Made by a program: the position numbers and the translations under genes. This document shows positions 1-8,655 of a stretch of DNA of 64,000 bases, piece by piece. Numbering within the stretch: the first letter of the stretch is position 1; each line of letters opens with the position of its first letter. The notes beneath the pieces are model-generated. The model was not told where the DNA came from and did not search any database. It saw only the letters and a list, made by a program, of their open reading frames with translations. The stretch comes from JAOUGY01 sp963825585 (GTDB lineage: Bacteria; Actinomycetota; Acidimicrobiia; Spongiisociales; ZC4RG35): contig CAWGTX010000006.1 of assembly GCA_963825585.1 (NCBI GenBank), forward strand, positions 558,001-622,000, read 5' to 3'.

Positions 1-221
1 GAGCCTCGCGTAGGAACCGCCCGGTCGAGCACCAGGCAGTCACAGTGGTTCACGTCCACCGAGAGCTCGGCCGCCGGCATGTCTCCGACGACGTCGACCG
101 CGAAGCCGCTGGATCGCAAGCGACGCTCTAGGGCTCCGCGCAGCTCGGCATCGTCCTCGACGACCAGGGCACGTTCACAATCTCCTGTGCCGGAGTGCTG
201 GATTGATCTGCCGCACCTCAT
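1..221 (-). CDS. Response regulator receiver domain, partial
   Basis: The minus strand reads a typical receiver-domain N-terminus with RALVVEDDAELRGAL, then a beta-3 strand ending in CLVLDR whose Asp would be the phosphorylation site. The gene runs off the window start, so the output domain is missing. The first in-frame ATG lies at 221, inside the 3' end of the C-N hydrolase gene, and gives about 16 unusual residues before the domain. No closer in-frame start was found, so the exact start is uncertain. It is probably the regulator half of a two-component system (OmpR-like by its N-terminus), but this cannot be confirmed from the fragment. Confidence 0.7.
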   Translation of the reverse strand, partial: MRCGRSIQHSGTGDCERALVVEDDAELRGALERRLRSSGFAVDVVGDMPAAELSVDVNHCDCLVLDRAVPTRG

Positions 222-933
222 GGAGGCGCGTGTACTCGATCTCCGCCACACCCCAGGCAGGGTTGTCACCGAGTTCGGTGAGACGCTCCCCCATGGGCCC
301 GACCACCATCGAATGCCCTGAGTAACCCGACCCGCACAAACCGGTAGCCACCACGTAGGCCGAGTTCTCGATCGCTCTGGCCGTCACGAGCGTCGCCCAG
401 TGATGCAGCTTGTGGGGCCCGGCGATCCAGCCTGCCGGGATGACGATGACATCGACCGTCATGGCCCGGAACAACTCCGGGAACCGGAGGTCGTAACACG
501 TCGCCAGCCCGATCGTGAGGCCATCCATCGTGAAGGTGACGGGCGTCGGCTCACCGGGGAGGACCCGGTCGGATTCCCGGAACCCGAAGGAATCGAAGAG
601 GTGGATCTTGCGGTACGTGGCGATCAATGCTCCGGTGGCGTCCACGGCCACCAGTGTGTTGGCTGGTCGGGAGTCACCTTTGACCCGTTCCCACATGCCG
701 GCGACGATCGTCATCGACAACCGGCGCGCCAATTCGGCGATGCCCGTCACGAACGGGCCATCGAGCGGTTGGGAGATCGCCGCCAGATCGACCGACGGTC
801 GGAAGTCGTGCATGACTCCCTCGGGCAGAGCCGCCATCGCCGCTCCCTGACCCGCCACCTGCTCGAGATACGGAGTGACCATCCCGAGAACACCGTCTGT
901 GACCGACTGCACCTGGATCACGGCGACCTTCAT
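175..933 (-). CDS. Carbon-nitrogen hydrolase (nitrilase superfamily amidase)
   Basis: This is a 252-residue cytoplasmic amidase-like enzyme of the nitrilase superfamily. The catalytic triad is visible as Glu38 in LPEG, Lys109 in YRKIHLFD and Cys146 in CYDLRFPEL. The Nit1/Nit2-like motif set points to a deaminated-glutathione amidase or omega-amidase rather than a true nitrilase. The start at 933 (MKVAVIQ) fits the family; an upstream in-frame ATG at 1002 would add an unrelated leader. Its 3' end overlaps the putative start of the response regulator. It is divergent from the RNase HI fusion gene. The exact substrate is not shown by the sequence. Confidence 0.85.
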   Translation of the reverse strand: MKVAVIQVQSVTDGVLGMVTPYLEQVAGQGAAMAALPEGVMHDFRPSVDLAAISQPLDGPFVTGIAELARRLSMTIVAGMWERVKGDSRPANTLVAVDATGALIATYRKIHLFDSFGFRESDRVLPGEPTPVTFTMDGLTIGLATCYDLRFPELFRAMTVDVIVIPAGWIAGPHKLHHWATLVTARAIENSAYVVATGLCGSGYSGHSMVVGPMGERLTELGDNPAWGVAEIEYTRLHEVRQINPALRHRRL

Positions 934-1019
934 CGGGGGGACGGTAGCCAGCGACCGGGCAACCGGAAGCCCTCCCTGCGACGACTGAAGCGCTCCCCGC
1001 ACCTGCCATCATCGGGCCG

Positions 1020-2030
1020 ATGCCCGACTCCACCATCGTGTACACAGACGGCGCATGCTCCGGAAACCCCGGCCCGGGTGGCTGGGCCTGGGCGGTACCC
1101 GACGGACCGTACGCCAGCGGCGCCGAACGTGCCACCACCAATCAACGGATGGAGCTGATGGCGGCCCTCGACGCGGTTCGCAGCCTCGAAGGCCGACTCG
1201 AGGTCGTGAGCGACTCGACGTATGTCGTCAACTGTTTCAAGGACAGTTGGTGGGAAGGCTGGATCAAGCGGGGATGGGTGAACAGCCAGAAGAAGCCGGT
1301 CGCCAATCGCGACCTGTGGGAACCACTCATCGAGATCGTGCGGGCACGCCCCATCACATTCCGCTGGGTCAAAGGCCACTCGGGCGACCACTGGAACGAC
1401 GTGGTCGACAAACTGGCCGTGGAAGCGACCGCCACCCAGACGGGAAGGCGTGGAGGCGAGCCCGCCACCGACCTCGGCGAGGCGGACGCCCCCGGTATCG
1501 GGTCGGCACGGGCCGGTGACCGGGAGATCGACGGGCACACGTTGTTGGTGGTTGGCCACCGTCCCCCGGAGCTCGGTGGCTACGGCGACACCGAGACCGC
1601 CCGGGAGGTCCGACGACGGCTGGGGGCGGTGATGACGGCCAAGGCCGACATGGAACCCGATCTCGTGGTGGTCACCGGAATGGCTCTCGGAACCGAGACG
1701 CTGGCCGCCGAAGCCGCGGCCCTCGTGGGCGTCCCGTACGTGGTCGTGCTTTCACACCCTGGACAGGAGGATGCCTGGGCCGACCAGTCCAAACGTCTGT
1801 TCCGTCACCTCCTCGACGGTGCCAAAGACGTGATCACCCTCCAGCACCGCTCCCCCGCCAGCCGGCAGTTGGCCGCCGCCGCCTTCGCCCGCCGTGACGC
1901 CTGGCTGCGTCGCAATGCGGACGAGGCGATCGCGGTGTGGGACGGCAAGGAGACCTACGTCGGTCGAACCGTCAAGAGCCTCCAGAACGAGCTCGGCGAA
2001 GAGAACGTGTGGATCATCGAGCCGAAGTGA
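1020..2030 (+). CDS. Ribonuclease HI fused to a SLOG/YpsA-like domain
   Basis: The 336-residue protein begins with a complete RNase HI domain (residues 5-137). It carries the acidic catalytic set Asp10, Glu45, Asp65 and Asp130 and the conserved RWVKGHSGDHWN loop, so it should cut RNA in RNA:DNA hybrids. A linker of about 35 residues leads to a second domain (about 172-336) with GHRPPEL, VVTGMALGTETLAAE and a late NADEAIAVWDG segment. These are hallmarks of the SLOG Rossmann-like nucleotide-sensing superfamily, close to YpsA/DUF1273. Ordinary RNase HI ends near residue 155, so this is a genuine fusion in one frame. A heptamer repeat array starts straight after its stop codon. Confidence 0.85.
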   Translation: MPDSTIVYTDGACSGNPGPGGWAWAVPDGPYASGAERATTNQRMELMAALDAVRSLEGRLEVVSDSTYVVNCFKDSWWEGWIKRGWVNSQKKPVANRDLWEPLIEIVRARPITFRWVKGHSGDHWNDVVDKLAVEATATQTGRRGGEPATDLGEADAPGIGSARAGDREIDGHTLLVVGHRPPELGGYGDTETAREVRRRLGAVMTAKADMEPDLVVVTGMALGTETLAAEAAALVGVPYVVVLSHPGQEDAWADQSKRLFRHLLDGAKDVITLQHRSPASRQLAAAAFARRDAWLRRNADEAIAVWDGKETYVGRTVKSLQNELGEENVWIIEPK

Positions 2031-2300
2031 AGGCTGCTGGCTTCTGGCTTCTGGCTTCTGGCTTCTGGCTTCTGGCTTCTGGCTTCTGGCTTCTGGCTTC
2101 GGCTTCGGCTTCTGGCTTCTGGCTTCGAGAGCCTGCCACTACAGGCGGCGCATCGCCCATTGGATTTCGGAGCTTTTGGAAGGCCGCGCTTGGGATCGAT
2201 CAAATCACGATGGCTGGGCATCGCTGGATGCGAAGGCTGACTGATCACCCGATAGGTCCTGCTCCGATGGTTCGGAACCAGAAGCCAGAAGCCAGAAGCT
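2031..2300. repeat. Heptanucleotide array with inverted arms
   Basis: Right after the rnhA stop, about eight tandem copies of CTTCTGG run to about 2100 and continue with small variants to 2125. After a core of about 150 bp with no repeats, the reverse-complement heptamer (AGAAGCC) appears three times at 2279-2299, six bases from the sortase stop. The two arms could pair in RNA. The gap lies between convergent genes, so a terminator-like role is possible. Confidence 0.85.
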
Positions 2301-2305
2301 GATGC

Positions 2306-2977
2306 TCAGCTCACCGGTATCGCGTATGCAACGATGTTGTCTTCGTAGCTTGCGATCGAACGGTTGAACTCGCCTCCGCAGGTGATGAGGGTGAGAACCG
2401 GTTCCCCTTCCTTGCTGAAGACACGGTCGAAGGGGAGCTCTTCCTTGTCGTATTGGGCGAGTTCGATGATCTCGAAGGTCTGGGTGGTTCCGTCGTCGAA
2501 GGTGACGGTGGCGATGTCGCCGAGCTCGAGACGAGCCAGCCGGCGGAAGACGCCCGGGCGGTTGTCGAAGGCGATGTGAGCTGCCAGCACCGAAGAACCT
2601 TCCGCGCCGGGGGTGGGGCCGTAGCGATACCAGCCGACCTCGTTGCGGCCGGGGATCTCCATCTCGCCGTTCTCGAGTACACCGACCGGGATGACGGGTG
2701 CGTCGATCACGTCGATCCCGTCGATCGTGAGTCCTACCGGAGCCGGGCCGGGCTCGGCGACGGTCTCCGGGTCGTAGATGGCGGACCCGACAGGTGTGAC
2801 CAGGTCGGCGTAGGGCGAACGCTCTGCGACCGTGGTGACCGTGGTCGGCGGGACCGTACTGGTGGTCGTCACCGCCGGAACGGTGGTCGAGGTCGTGACG
2901 GGCTGAACGGTCGTCCCGTTGCTGCATGCAGACAACAACAGCGCTGCGCAGACGGCCAGGGTTCGAAACGTACGCAT
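2306..2977 (-). CDS. Class F sortase, lipoprotein-type N-terminus
   Basis: A 223-residue exported cysteine transpeptidase. Residues 1-18 form a lipoprotein signal with lipobox LSAC (Cys18), followed by a Thr/Val-rich spacer to about residue 50. The sortase domain shows the active-site His134 (LAAHIAFDN), Cys200 (LITCGGEF) and Arg206, plus VGWYRYGPTPGAEGSSV, all as in class F sortases of actinobacteria. It lies just downstream of a DUF4397 surface protein on the same strand, a common pairing in this group, so that protein is its likely substrate. A strong hairpin sits between the two genes and may tune their relative expression. Confidence 0.88.
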   Translation of the reverse strand: MRTFRTLAVCAALLLSACSNGTTVQPVTTSTTVPAVTTTSTVPPTTVTTVAERSPYADLVTPVGSAIYDPETVAEPGPAPVGLTIDGIDVIDAPVIPVGVLENGEMEIPGRNEVGWYRYGPTPGAEGSSVLAAHIAFDNRPGVFRRLARLELGDIATVTFDDGTTQTFEIIELAQYDKEELPFDRVFSKEGEPVLTLITCGGEFNRSIASYEDNIVAYAIPVS

Positions 2978-3034
2978 GACTCCTCGGGGTCCCGCTACAC
3001 GAAGGGTGGACCGTGAAAGCCCACCGGGAACGGT

Positions 3035-3077
3035 GAAGGGGTGGGAGCGGGAACCGTTTCCTCACTCCCACCCCTTC
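3035..3077 (-). terminator. Intercistronic hairpin between DUF4397 gene and sortase
   Basis: A perfect 13-bp inverted repeat (GAAGGGGTGGGAG at 3035-3047 against its complement at 3065-3077) surrounds a 17-base loop that can pair further. There is no T-run, so it is either a partial terminator or an mRNA-stabilising stem at the end of the DUF4397 gene. Confidence 0.6.
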
Positions 3078-3120
3078 GAACGGTATGCAACCGGTGTGCT
3101 ACCGGCCGTTCTACCGGGGA

Positions 3121-3909
3121 TCAGGCCTTGGTGACGGCCAGCTTGCGAGCGCCGAGCGCCAGGGCGGCTGCGCCGAGCAGGCCTCCGACCACCACGATCC
3201 GCATGTCGGGGCCGACCGGGCTGGTGCCGGTGTTGACCGCCGTCGGGGTGGCGCCGAGACCGTCGATGGTCTCGGTCAGCACCGTGAGCGTCTCACCCTC
3301 GAGCGCACCCACCGCGTACACGATGAGCGATGATCCGTCGGTGATGTCGAGATCGGCCGGGCCGATCACGACCGGCTCGGTGGCACCGGTGGGAACCACT
3401 TCGGCGCTGATCCTGCCGGCAGCCAGGTCGGCAGACACCTCGTTGGGGTTCTCGAGATTGGAGAAGGCCACATCGCCGTTGGCGAGGACGTCCACGGCCG
3501 GAGCGGCGGCGGTGTGACGGACGGTCAGACGTCCCTCACCGGCTGCGATCTCGGACGTGTCGTTCTCGAACACGGCCAGCGTCGGGGTCCCGGCAGCGTC
3601 GAGGTGCGCGATGATCGTGTAGTTGCCCGAAGCGGGAAGGGTCACGTCACCGGCGTCGATGGCAACGGTGTCGGTACCGGCCAGGAGCACCTGCAGCCCG
3701 GCGAGCGTTTCACCGGCCAGCGCCGACAGATCCTGGGTCTCGCCGAACGCAAAGCCTTCGAACACGTTCGCCCCGCCGGCTGCGACGTCCACGTCCGTGT
3801 CGGGGATCCCGTGCAACAGATGGATCCGTGCCTCTTCCTGGGCGAAGGCGGGCATCGCCGCCAACACCGTCATGAACGCCAGGGCGAACATCGCCGTCAT
3901 CTTCCGCAT
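3121..3909 (-). CDS. DUF4397 surface protein with sortase-type tail
   Basis: A 262-residue secreted protein. Residues 1-23 are a signal peptide ending AFAQ. The body has two DUF4397-like beta segments (RIHLLHGIPDTDVDVAAGG and a second half beginning LTVRHTAAAPAVDV). The C-terminus has the layout of a cell-wall sorting signal: AVNTGTSPVGPD, then a hydrophobic stretch (VVVGGLLGAAALALGA) and a basic end RKLAVTKA. No canonical LPXTG is present; AVNTG is the only sequence in the right place. The adjacent class F sortase supports anchoring. The function beyond being a surface or adhesin-like protein is unknown. Confidence 0.8.
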   Translation of the reverse strand: MRKMTAMFALAFMTVLAAMPAFAQEEARIHLLHGIPDTDVDVAAGGANVFEGFAFGETQDLSALAGETLAGLQVLLAGTDTVAIDAGDVTLPASGNYTIIAHLDAAGTPTLAVFENDTSEIAAGEGRLTVRHTAAAPAVDVLANGDVAFSNLENPNEVSADLAAGRISAEVVPTGATEPVVIGPADLDITDGSSLIVYAVGALEGETLTVLTETIDGLGATPTAVNTGTSPVGPDMRIVVVGGLLGAAALALGARKLAVTKA

Positions 3910-4005
3910 TGTTCCTCCTCGTAGAGTGCTTACGGAGACGTGTACGGAGCGGTCGCCGGACCCGGATGAAGTGCGACCGGAAAAAACGCCCAGGATCGCC
4001 GGGCG

Positions 4006-5991
4006 TCAGATCGCCGGTGTCTCGACCGGCTCGTCGGAGGTGAGCCGGGCCCGGCGGCCCCGACTTGTGATCCAGCCGAGCAGGACTCCGACGACCACCA
4101 CGAGAGCAGCCACTGCGATCCGCACCAGACCGCCATCGGCTGCAGCGCCGATGGACGCTTCTGCCAACGTCGCTGCTTCGCGCGCCGTTTCGAGTTCACC
4201 GTCGACCACGGCCACGATGGCCTGCTCGAATGTGCCGTCGGGATCGTCGCCCCACAGCCCGATGATCTCGACGAACGATCTCGGCCGCTCGACCGAGCGG
4301 CGTGCATCGCTCACCGTGTCGAGCACCGTCGTCTGTGCCGCCAGCTCGGCCGCCAGCAGTTCGCCGTCCGCTCCCTCCTCGAACCGCTGCTCGAGTGAGG
4401 GGGGCGCCACTCCGGCGACGACGACCGCCGCTTCGAGCCGTTCGCGGGCATCGAACACCAGCACGGCATCGTCGATCTCCTCGGAGGCGGGTCCGAATTC
4501 CCAGTCGTTCAGGGCCATCCGGAGATCCAGCGGGAGTCCCCATCCCTCGGCGACCCCCAGAACGTCGCCGTATCTGGCGCGGATCGTCTGACGCCGGTCC
4601 AGGAGGGTCAGATCGTCGTCGGTGACGACCCACTCGGCAAACAGATCGGCGGCCGTCGCTGACCCTCCCACCTCTTCGAGCAGGTCGAGAAACCGCCGCC
4701 AGTCGTCGACCGGGCCGACCTCCTCGGGTGTGCCCCGTCCCCGGTAGGCGATCAGGTTCTCCTCGGCGGCGGCAACGACCTCCGCCATCCGGTCTGGGCC
4801 GATTTCGTCGATCAGCCGGGCCATGAGCTGCCATGAGGCGGCGTACCCGAAGTCCTCGGTGCGGTCGATGGTGCGCTCGTCGAACGTGGGCTCGTCCCAC
4901 CCGTTGAGGGGTTGGTTGCCGAGGCCTGAGACCAGCACCGACGGCTCCGGCCATCCGGGAGCGCCGACCCGTTCGACCGCCAGGGCGGCGTACGCATCCG
5001 CCAGACCCTCGGTGATCCAGCGATGGGCGAAGAGATCGTCATCGAACCAGGCATGTGACACCTCGTGGAGTACGAGGTGGGCGTCCAGTTCCTCCCCGAT
5101 CTCGATTTCGTCGAGACCCTCGAGATACCAACCGGCGTAGCCGTCGATGTATGGGCCGAAGGACTGCGTCACCGAGAGGTCGCGGTCCCACTCGAACCCG
5201 GTGATCTCCTCGAGAACCGGGATGCCATCGGTCAACACCTCGGCCACACCGCTGGCCCACTCGTCGTCATCCGGCCACGATTGCAGCGTCACCGTGGCAT
5301 CACCGATGGAAATCGAACTGGTCTCCAACGCGGTGTCGTTGCGAGCGGAGATCACGGCGACCCAGGCGTCTGGGTCTTCTATGTCACCGGCACGGAGCAG
5401 CTGTCGGCCGGCCTCGTCGACCGAGCGGTCCAATCGGTCGCCCAGGATCTCGACCTCGAGTCCGGGTCCGAGAGTGACCGACACCGATGATGCGCCCGGA
5501 TCCCCGTATGCCCACACGTAGAACCACGCGAACGCCGGATTGACCCGTAGCTCGGTGTCCGAACGGGGAGGGCGGCCTTCGAGGACGAAGCTCACGGTGA
5601 ACTCGCGTGTCTGGCCCGAATACAGTCGAGGGATCAACGGAATGGACACCTCGGCGACCCCACCCACGTCCCGCGGCGTGGCTACGACATCGAGCGATCC
5701 GTCGGTGGCGGCCGCCCTGATGTCGGTGGCCTCCTCCGGCACCACCAGCACCAACTCGTCGAAGTAGAACCGGGTCACACCGAATTCGTCGGTCATGTCG
5801 TCCAACGTGTTCGTGGCCGAGACCGACAGCGTGACGGACACCAGCCCCTCGTCGAGCCGGACGTCGTAGGCGGCATCGATCGCTAGCGCTAGGCCGTCGT
5901 CGGTGCCCCCCTCCTGAGCGATGGCGGGCGATGCCGAGAACGCCAACAACGTGACCGCCACGATCCAGACCGCAGACCGCCTGCCGATCAC
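4006..5991 (-). CDS. Secreted, membrane-anchored gluzincin peptidase (M1-like)
   Basis: A 661-residue protein with a signal peptide (residues 1-25, ends AIAQ), a beta-rich N-terminal region, a zinc site HEVSH (309-313) with the third ligand likely Glu328 in RWITEGLADAYA, and a single C-terminal membrane helix (about 622-640) followed by Arg-rich residues. The order recalls M1 aminopeptidases, but the spacing between the second His and the Glu is short for that family, so an M1-like gluzincin is the safest name. The catalytic domain should face outside. Its ATG overlaps the stop of the upstream Wzz-like gene by four bases, so both are translationally coupled. Confidence 0.75.
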   Translation of the reverse strand: MIGRRSAVWIVAVTLLAFSASPAIAQEGGTDDGLALAIDAAYDVRLDEGLVSVTLSVSATNTLDDMTDEFGVTRFYFDELVLVVPEEATDIRAAATDGSLDVVATPRDVGGVAEVSIPLIPRLYSGQTREFTVSFVLEGRPPRSDTELRVNPAFAWFYVWAYGDPGASSVSVTLGPGLEVEILGDRLDRSVDEAGRQLLRAGDIEDPDAWVAVISARNDTALETSSISIGDATVTLQSWPDDDEWASGVAEVLTDGIPVLEEITGFEWDRDLSVTQSFGPYIDGYAGWYLEGLDEIEIGEELDAHLVLHEVSHAWFDDDLFAHRWITEGLADAYAALAVERVGAPGWPEPSVLVSGLGNQPLNGWDEPTFDERTIDRTEDFGYAASWQLMARLIDEIGPDRMAEVVAAAEENLIAYRGRGTPEEVGPVDDWRRFLDLLEEVGGSATAADLFAEWVVTDDDLTLLDRRQTIRARYGDVLGVAEGWGLPLDLRMALNDWEFGPASEEIDDAVLVFDARERLEAAVVVAGVAPPSLEQRFEEGADGELLAAELAAQTTVLDTVSDARRSVERPRSFVEIIGLWGDDPDGTFEQAIVAVVDGELETAREAATLAEASIGAAADGGLVRIAVAALVVVVGVLLGWITSRGRRARLTSDEPVETPAI

Positions 5992-6782
5992 CCGACCGCC
6001 GCTCTGTTCATCCGCTGTCCGGGCATCCGAGTGAAGACGACACCGTCACACACCGACGCCAGCGACTCCAGGTCGTCACGGAGCCGCTCAGCAGAGAACA
6101 TGCGGTCTCCGTGGCCCACGAGCGCCACGATCCGGTTGCTTCCCTCGACGAGCGCAGCCATGCGGGGATCGGAGAGATTTGCCGGAACGTCGAGCAGAAC
6201 GACGTCGAAAGGCTCGGCCGCTCCGACGATCGCTTCCATCAGGAGGGCCGCCTCGTCCTCGGAGACCGACCGCTTGCCCTGCGACAGCAGCGACAGGTGC
6301 CCAGAGGGTGTGGCGACCTCGGTCAGGGCATCGCCCCTGATGGTGGCGCCATCGATCAGATCGGACAGACCGGGCCGGTTGATGGCCTCGGGCGCCAGCA
6401 TTCGGGAGAGCTCACGACTCTCGAAGTCGGCGTCGCCGCCGACGATGATCGCCCTGGTCAGGTAATCGATGGTGTCGTAGGGAAACGAGGCATCGACCTC
6501 CATGGCGGCCCCAGAGCTACGTCGAGCCAGTTCGGCCGACCGGAGGATGTCGATTTGATCGGCGACGTAGTCGGTGGTGTTCACGTTGGTCGACTGGAAG
6601 AGGACCGCCTCACGCGGGTTCTCCAGCGGGATCGAGGCCCGGGCCGTGTGGGTGCCCTGCGACGCCACGAACAGCAGGGTCATCGCTCCGGCTCCGACCT
6701 GTGCGGCTGCGGCCAGGCCAAGCTTCCAGTTCTGACGAACCGCTGCCACCAGGGTCGGTTCAAGCATGTGGGTATCGGACAT
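5988..6782 (-). CDS. Wzz/CpsD-like protein lacking the ATP-binding P-loop
   Basis: A 264-residue protein. Residues 18-42 form a hydrophobic segment, and NVNTTDYVADQIDILRSAELARR resembles Wzz chain-length regulators. The second half (GGDADFESRELSRM, RPGLSDLIDG, FDVVLLDVPANLSDPRMAALVEGSNRIVALV) matches the part of a CpsD/BY-kinase that follows the Walker A motif. The Walker A region and first strand of the kinase are absent, as if deleted between about residues 105 and 115. It cannot be a normal tyrosine autokinase. It is either a degenerate regulator of polysaccharide export or a decayed gene in the surrounding relic locus. Confidence 0.6.
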   Translation of the reverse strand: MSDTHMLEPTLVAAVRQNWKLGLAAAAQVGAGAMTLLFVASQGTHTARASIPLENPREAVLFQSTNVNTTDYVADQIDILRSAELARRSSGAAMEVDASFPYDTIDYLTRAIIVGGDADFESRELSRMLAPEAINRPGLSDLIDGATIRGDALTEVATPSGHLSLLSQGKRSVSEDEAALLMEAIVGAAEPFDVVLLDVPANLSDPRMAALVEGSNRIVALVGHGDRMFSAERLRDDLESLASVCDGVVFTRMPGQRMNRAAVG

Positions 6783-7735
6783 CGGCGCCCTTCCTGAACG
6801 TGACCCGACGCGGGCCGGGTCGATTCTCGCAGATTGTCGTAGCCGTATTTCCTGGCCAGCGGCCAGGTGAGGGCGTCGACCACCAATCGATCGCGCCGAT
6901 GCTGATCTCGCCGCCAGGCGTCGTCAGAACGCAATGCAACCGCTCCCGTCCGGATACGACCCGGATTGCCGGACACGGTGTGCGACGGACTCAACTCCAC
7001 CTCGGAACGGGTGAGCGTCGGGTGAGGGGTCTCGAGTCCCACCATCGATCGGATCGAGTCGATCGCACTCACCGGATCGGCCAGCAGGTCCTCGTAGCGG
7101 AGCCGCAGGTACCCGGGCAGATTGGAGAACGGCTCGCCGTCGATGTTCCAGACCGTCCAGAACGTGGCTGACACGACCGGCGGATGCTGGGGCATCCCGC
7201 GTTCCTCGGTGGAATCGACCTGACGTTTGAAGCGCTTCCGCGAGTGCGCGACCGCGCTGGGATCACGGATGAGATGCACCTCCGACAGCTCGACGTCGGG
7301 CATGAGCGAGAGGAGGTGTCCCCATGTGGGTCGTTTCGACGAATCCACCAGAACCTGGGCTCCCGTCACCGCGGCCAGCTCGTGATAGACCGGGGCGACC
7401 CGGCGGGCGATGTCGGAGAGACGGCGGTCGTGGCGCGGCCCCAGCACCGGCACCCGCGGGGTGAACGCATGGCGTGTGCGCAGCAGTTCCAGGTCGGCCA
7501 GCATGCGGGGAGTGTCGGTGGTGGCGGCAGGCACGCGTGCCAACACCTCGGACCACACCGCACAATCGACGACCCGCACGCCGCAGCCACACAGCCGCAG
7601 CTCATCCAGGCCCCGCTCCCAGAGATAACGGATCTCCCCGCCCGAGAACGCTCCGGGGATTCCCCCCAGGATGTTGTCGAGCAGAGTGCTGCCACTCCGA
7701 TCGGACCCGATTATCGCCAGTACCTTCGTCGTCAT
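6680..7735 (-). CDS. Sulfotransferase family protein
   Basis: A 351-residue protein starting MTTKVLAIIGSDRSGSTLLDNILG, the 5'-phosphosulfate loop of PAPS-dependent sulfotransferases. The 3'-phosphate motif follows as EVHLIRDPSAVAHSRKR, and VLVDSSKRPTWG fits the family. The start at 7735 overlaps the stop of the kinase-like gene by four bases. The last 35 residues run 103 bp into the Wzz-like gene in another frame and look unlike family sequence, so the natural end may have been lost. In this locus it may sulfate an exopolysaccharide or lipid sugar. Confidence 0.75.
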   Translation of the reverse strand: MTTKVLAIIGSDRSGSTLLDNILGGIPGAFSGGEIRYLWERGLDELRLCGCGVRVVDCAVWSEVLARVPAATTDTPRMLADLELLRTRHAFTPRVPVLGPRHDRRLSDIARRVAPVYHELAAVTGAQVLVDSSKRPTWGHLLSLMPDVELSEVHLIRDPSAVAHSRKRFKRQVDSTEERGMPQHPPVVSATFWTVWNIDGEPFSNLPGYLRLRYEDLLADPVSAIDSIRSMVGLETPHPTLTRSEVELSPSHTVSGNPGRIRTGAVALRSDDAWRRDQHRRDRLVVDALTWPLARKYGYDNLRESTRPASGHVQEGRRCPIPTCLNRPWWQRFVRTGSLAWPQPHRSEPER

Positions 7736-8655
7736 CTTCCTCTTCCCCTCGAAACGCTCTCCAGCACCCGGAGGATCTCCTCGTTGAGCGGATCCGGCCG
7801 GGCACCGGCGGCCGTCGCTTGTTTGATCCTCAACTCGGTGGCCTCCCACCAGTAGTCGATCACCTCGACGCTCAGCTCGATCCCCTCAGGGCGCCGGTGC
7901 CGGCCGATGGCCGCAGCCGAGATCAGGTACAGGGCGTTATCGGCACCGGGGGGCGCCCAGGTGACCGATTCCCAATCGAGGAGCGCAGGTGGCCCGCCCC
8001 TGCGGCCCCTCAGATTCCACGGAGTGAGGTCGCCGTGAGCAGGCACCCAATGCACCGGCAGATGAGCGGCCCGTTGAGGCGGTGTGATGGCGGCGGACAA
8101 CTCACCGCAGATGGCGTCGAGGTCCGGCCGAATCGGCATCCGGTGGGCACCCATGGCGATCGGGGCGGTGATGTCGTACGACCAGTTGCCGATTTCGCCG
8201 GCGTCGATGAGCTTGGGGAACACGAAGCTGCGAGGCGCCGCCGCCGCCAGCTGCTGCAACGCCACGGCCTCGATCTCCACTCCGCCGGCCTGGCTGCTCT
8301 CCACCCGCATCATCGCCCGCTGACGACCGTCGGCGATGACCGCAAGGGTGAAACCGCTCCGACCGCCCGACCGCCCGTACACGGCGATGGCATCCCACGT
8401 TCCGACCTGCCCCACGATGCGCTGCTGGAGCTCCGCCCAGATGTCGGCCTCGATCGGGCACACCCAGGTCGATGCAGGTCCAGGGAGCACTCTCGGCCCG
8501 AACACGGAGACCGCCAACATGCTCAGGACCCGAAACACCTCGGACCGTCGGCGCGACGGCGCGTAGAGGGCGATACCGGCCAGGGCTTCCCTTCTCCCGG
8601 TCATCGGAACGCCGAGCCGTGACCATCCCGCTGGATATGCCTTGAGCGTGGTCAT
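7732..8655 (-). CDS. Phosphotransferase of the aminoglycoside/choline kinase type
   Basis: A 307-residue cytoplasmic protein whose C-terminal half has the kinase catalytic loop VPAHGDLTPWN and the metal-binding segment ALLDWESV, as in APH/choline-kinase-like enzymes. The N-terminal half has no clear nucleotide-binding Lys motif. The start MTTLKAYPAG at 8655 is chosen because it overlaps the flippase stop (ATGA). It sits between a flippase and a sulfotransferase, so a role in modifying a surface glycan precursor is possible, but the substrate cannot be told. Confidence 0.65.
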   Translation of the reverse strand: MTTLKAYPAGWSRLGVPMTGRREALAGIALYAPSRRRSEVFRVLSMLAVSVFGPRVLPGPASTWVCPIEADIWAELQQRIVGQVGTWDAIAVYGRSGGRSGFTLAVIADGRQRAMMRVESSQAGGVEIEAVALQQLAAAAPRSFVFPKLIDAGEIGNWSYDITAPIAMGAHRMPIRPDLDAICGELSAAITPPQRAAHLPVHWVPAHGDLTPWNLRGRRGGPPALLDWESVTWAPPGADNALYLISAAAIGRHRRPEGIELSVEVIDYWWEATELRIKQATAAGARPDPLNEEILRVLESVSRGRGR

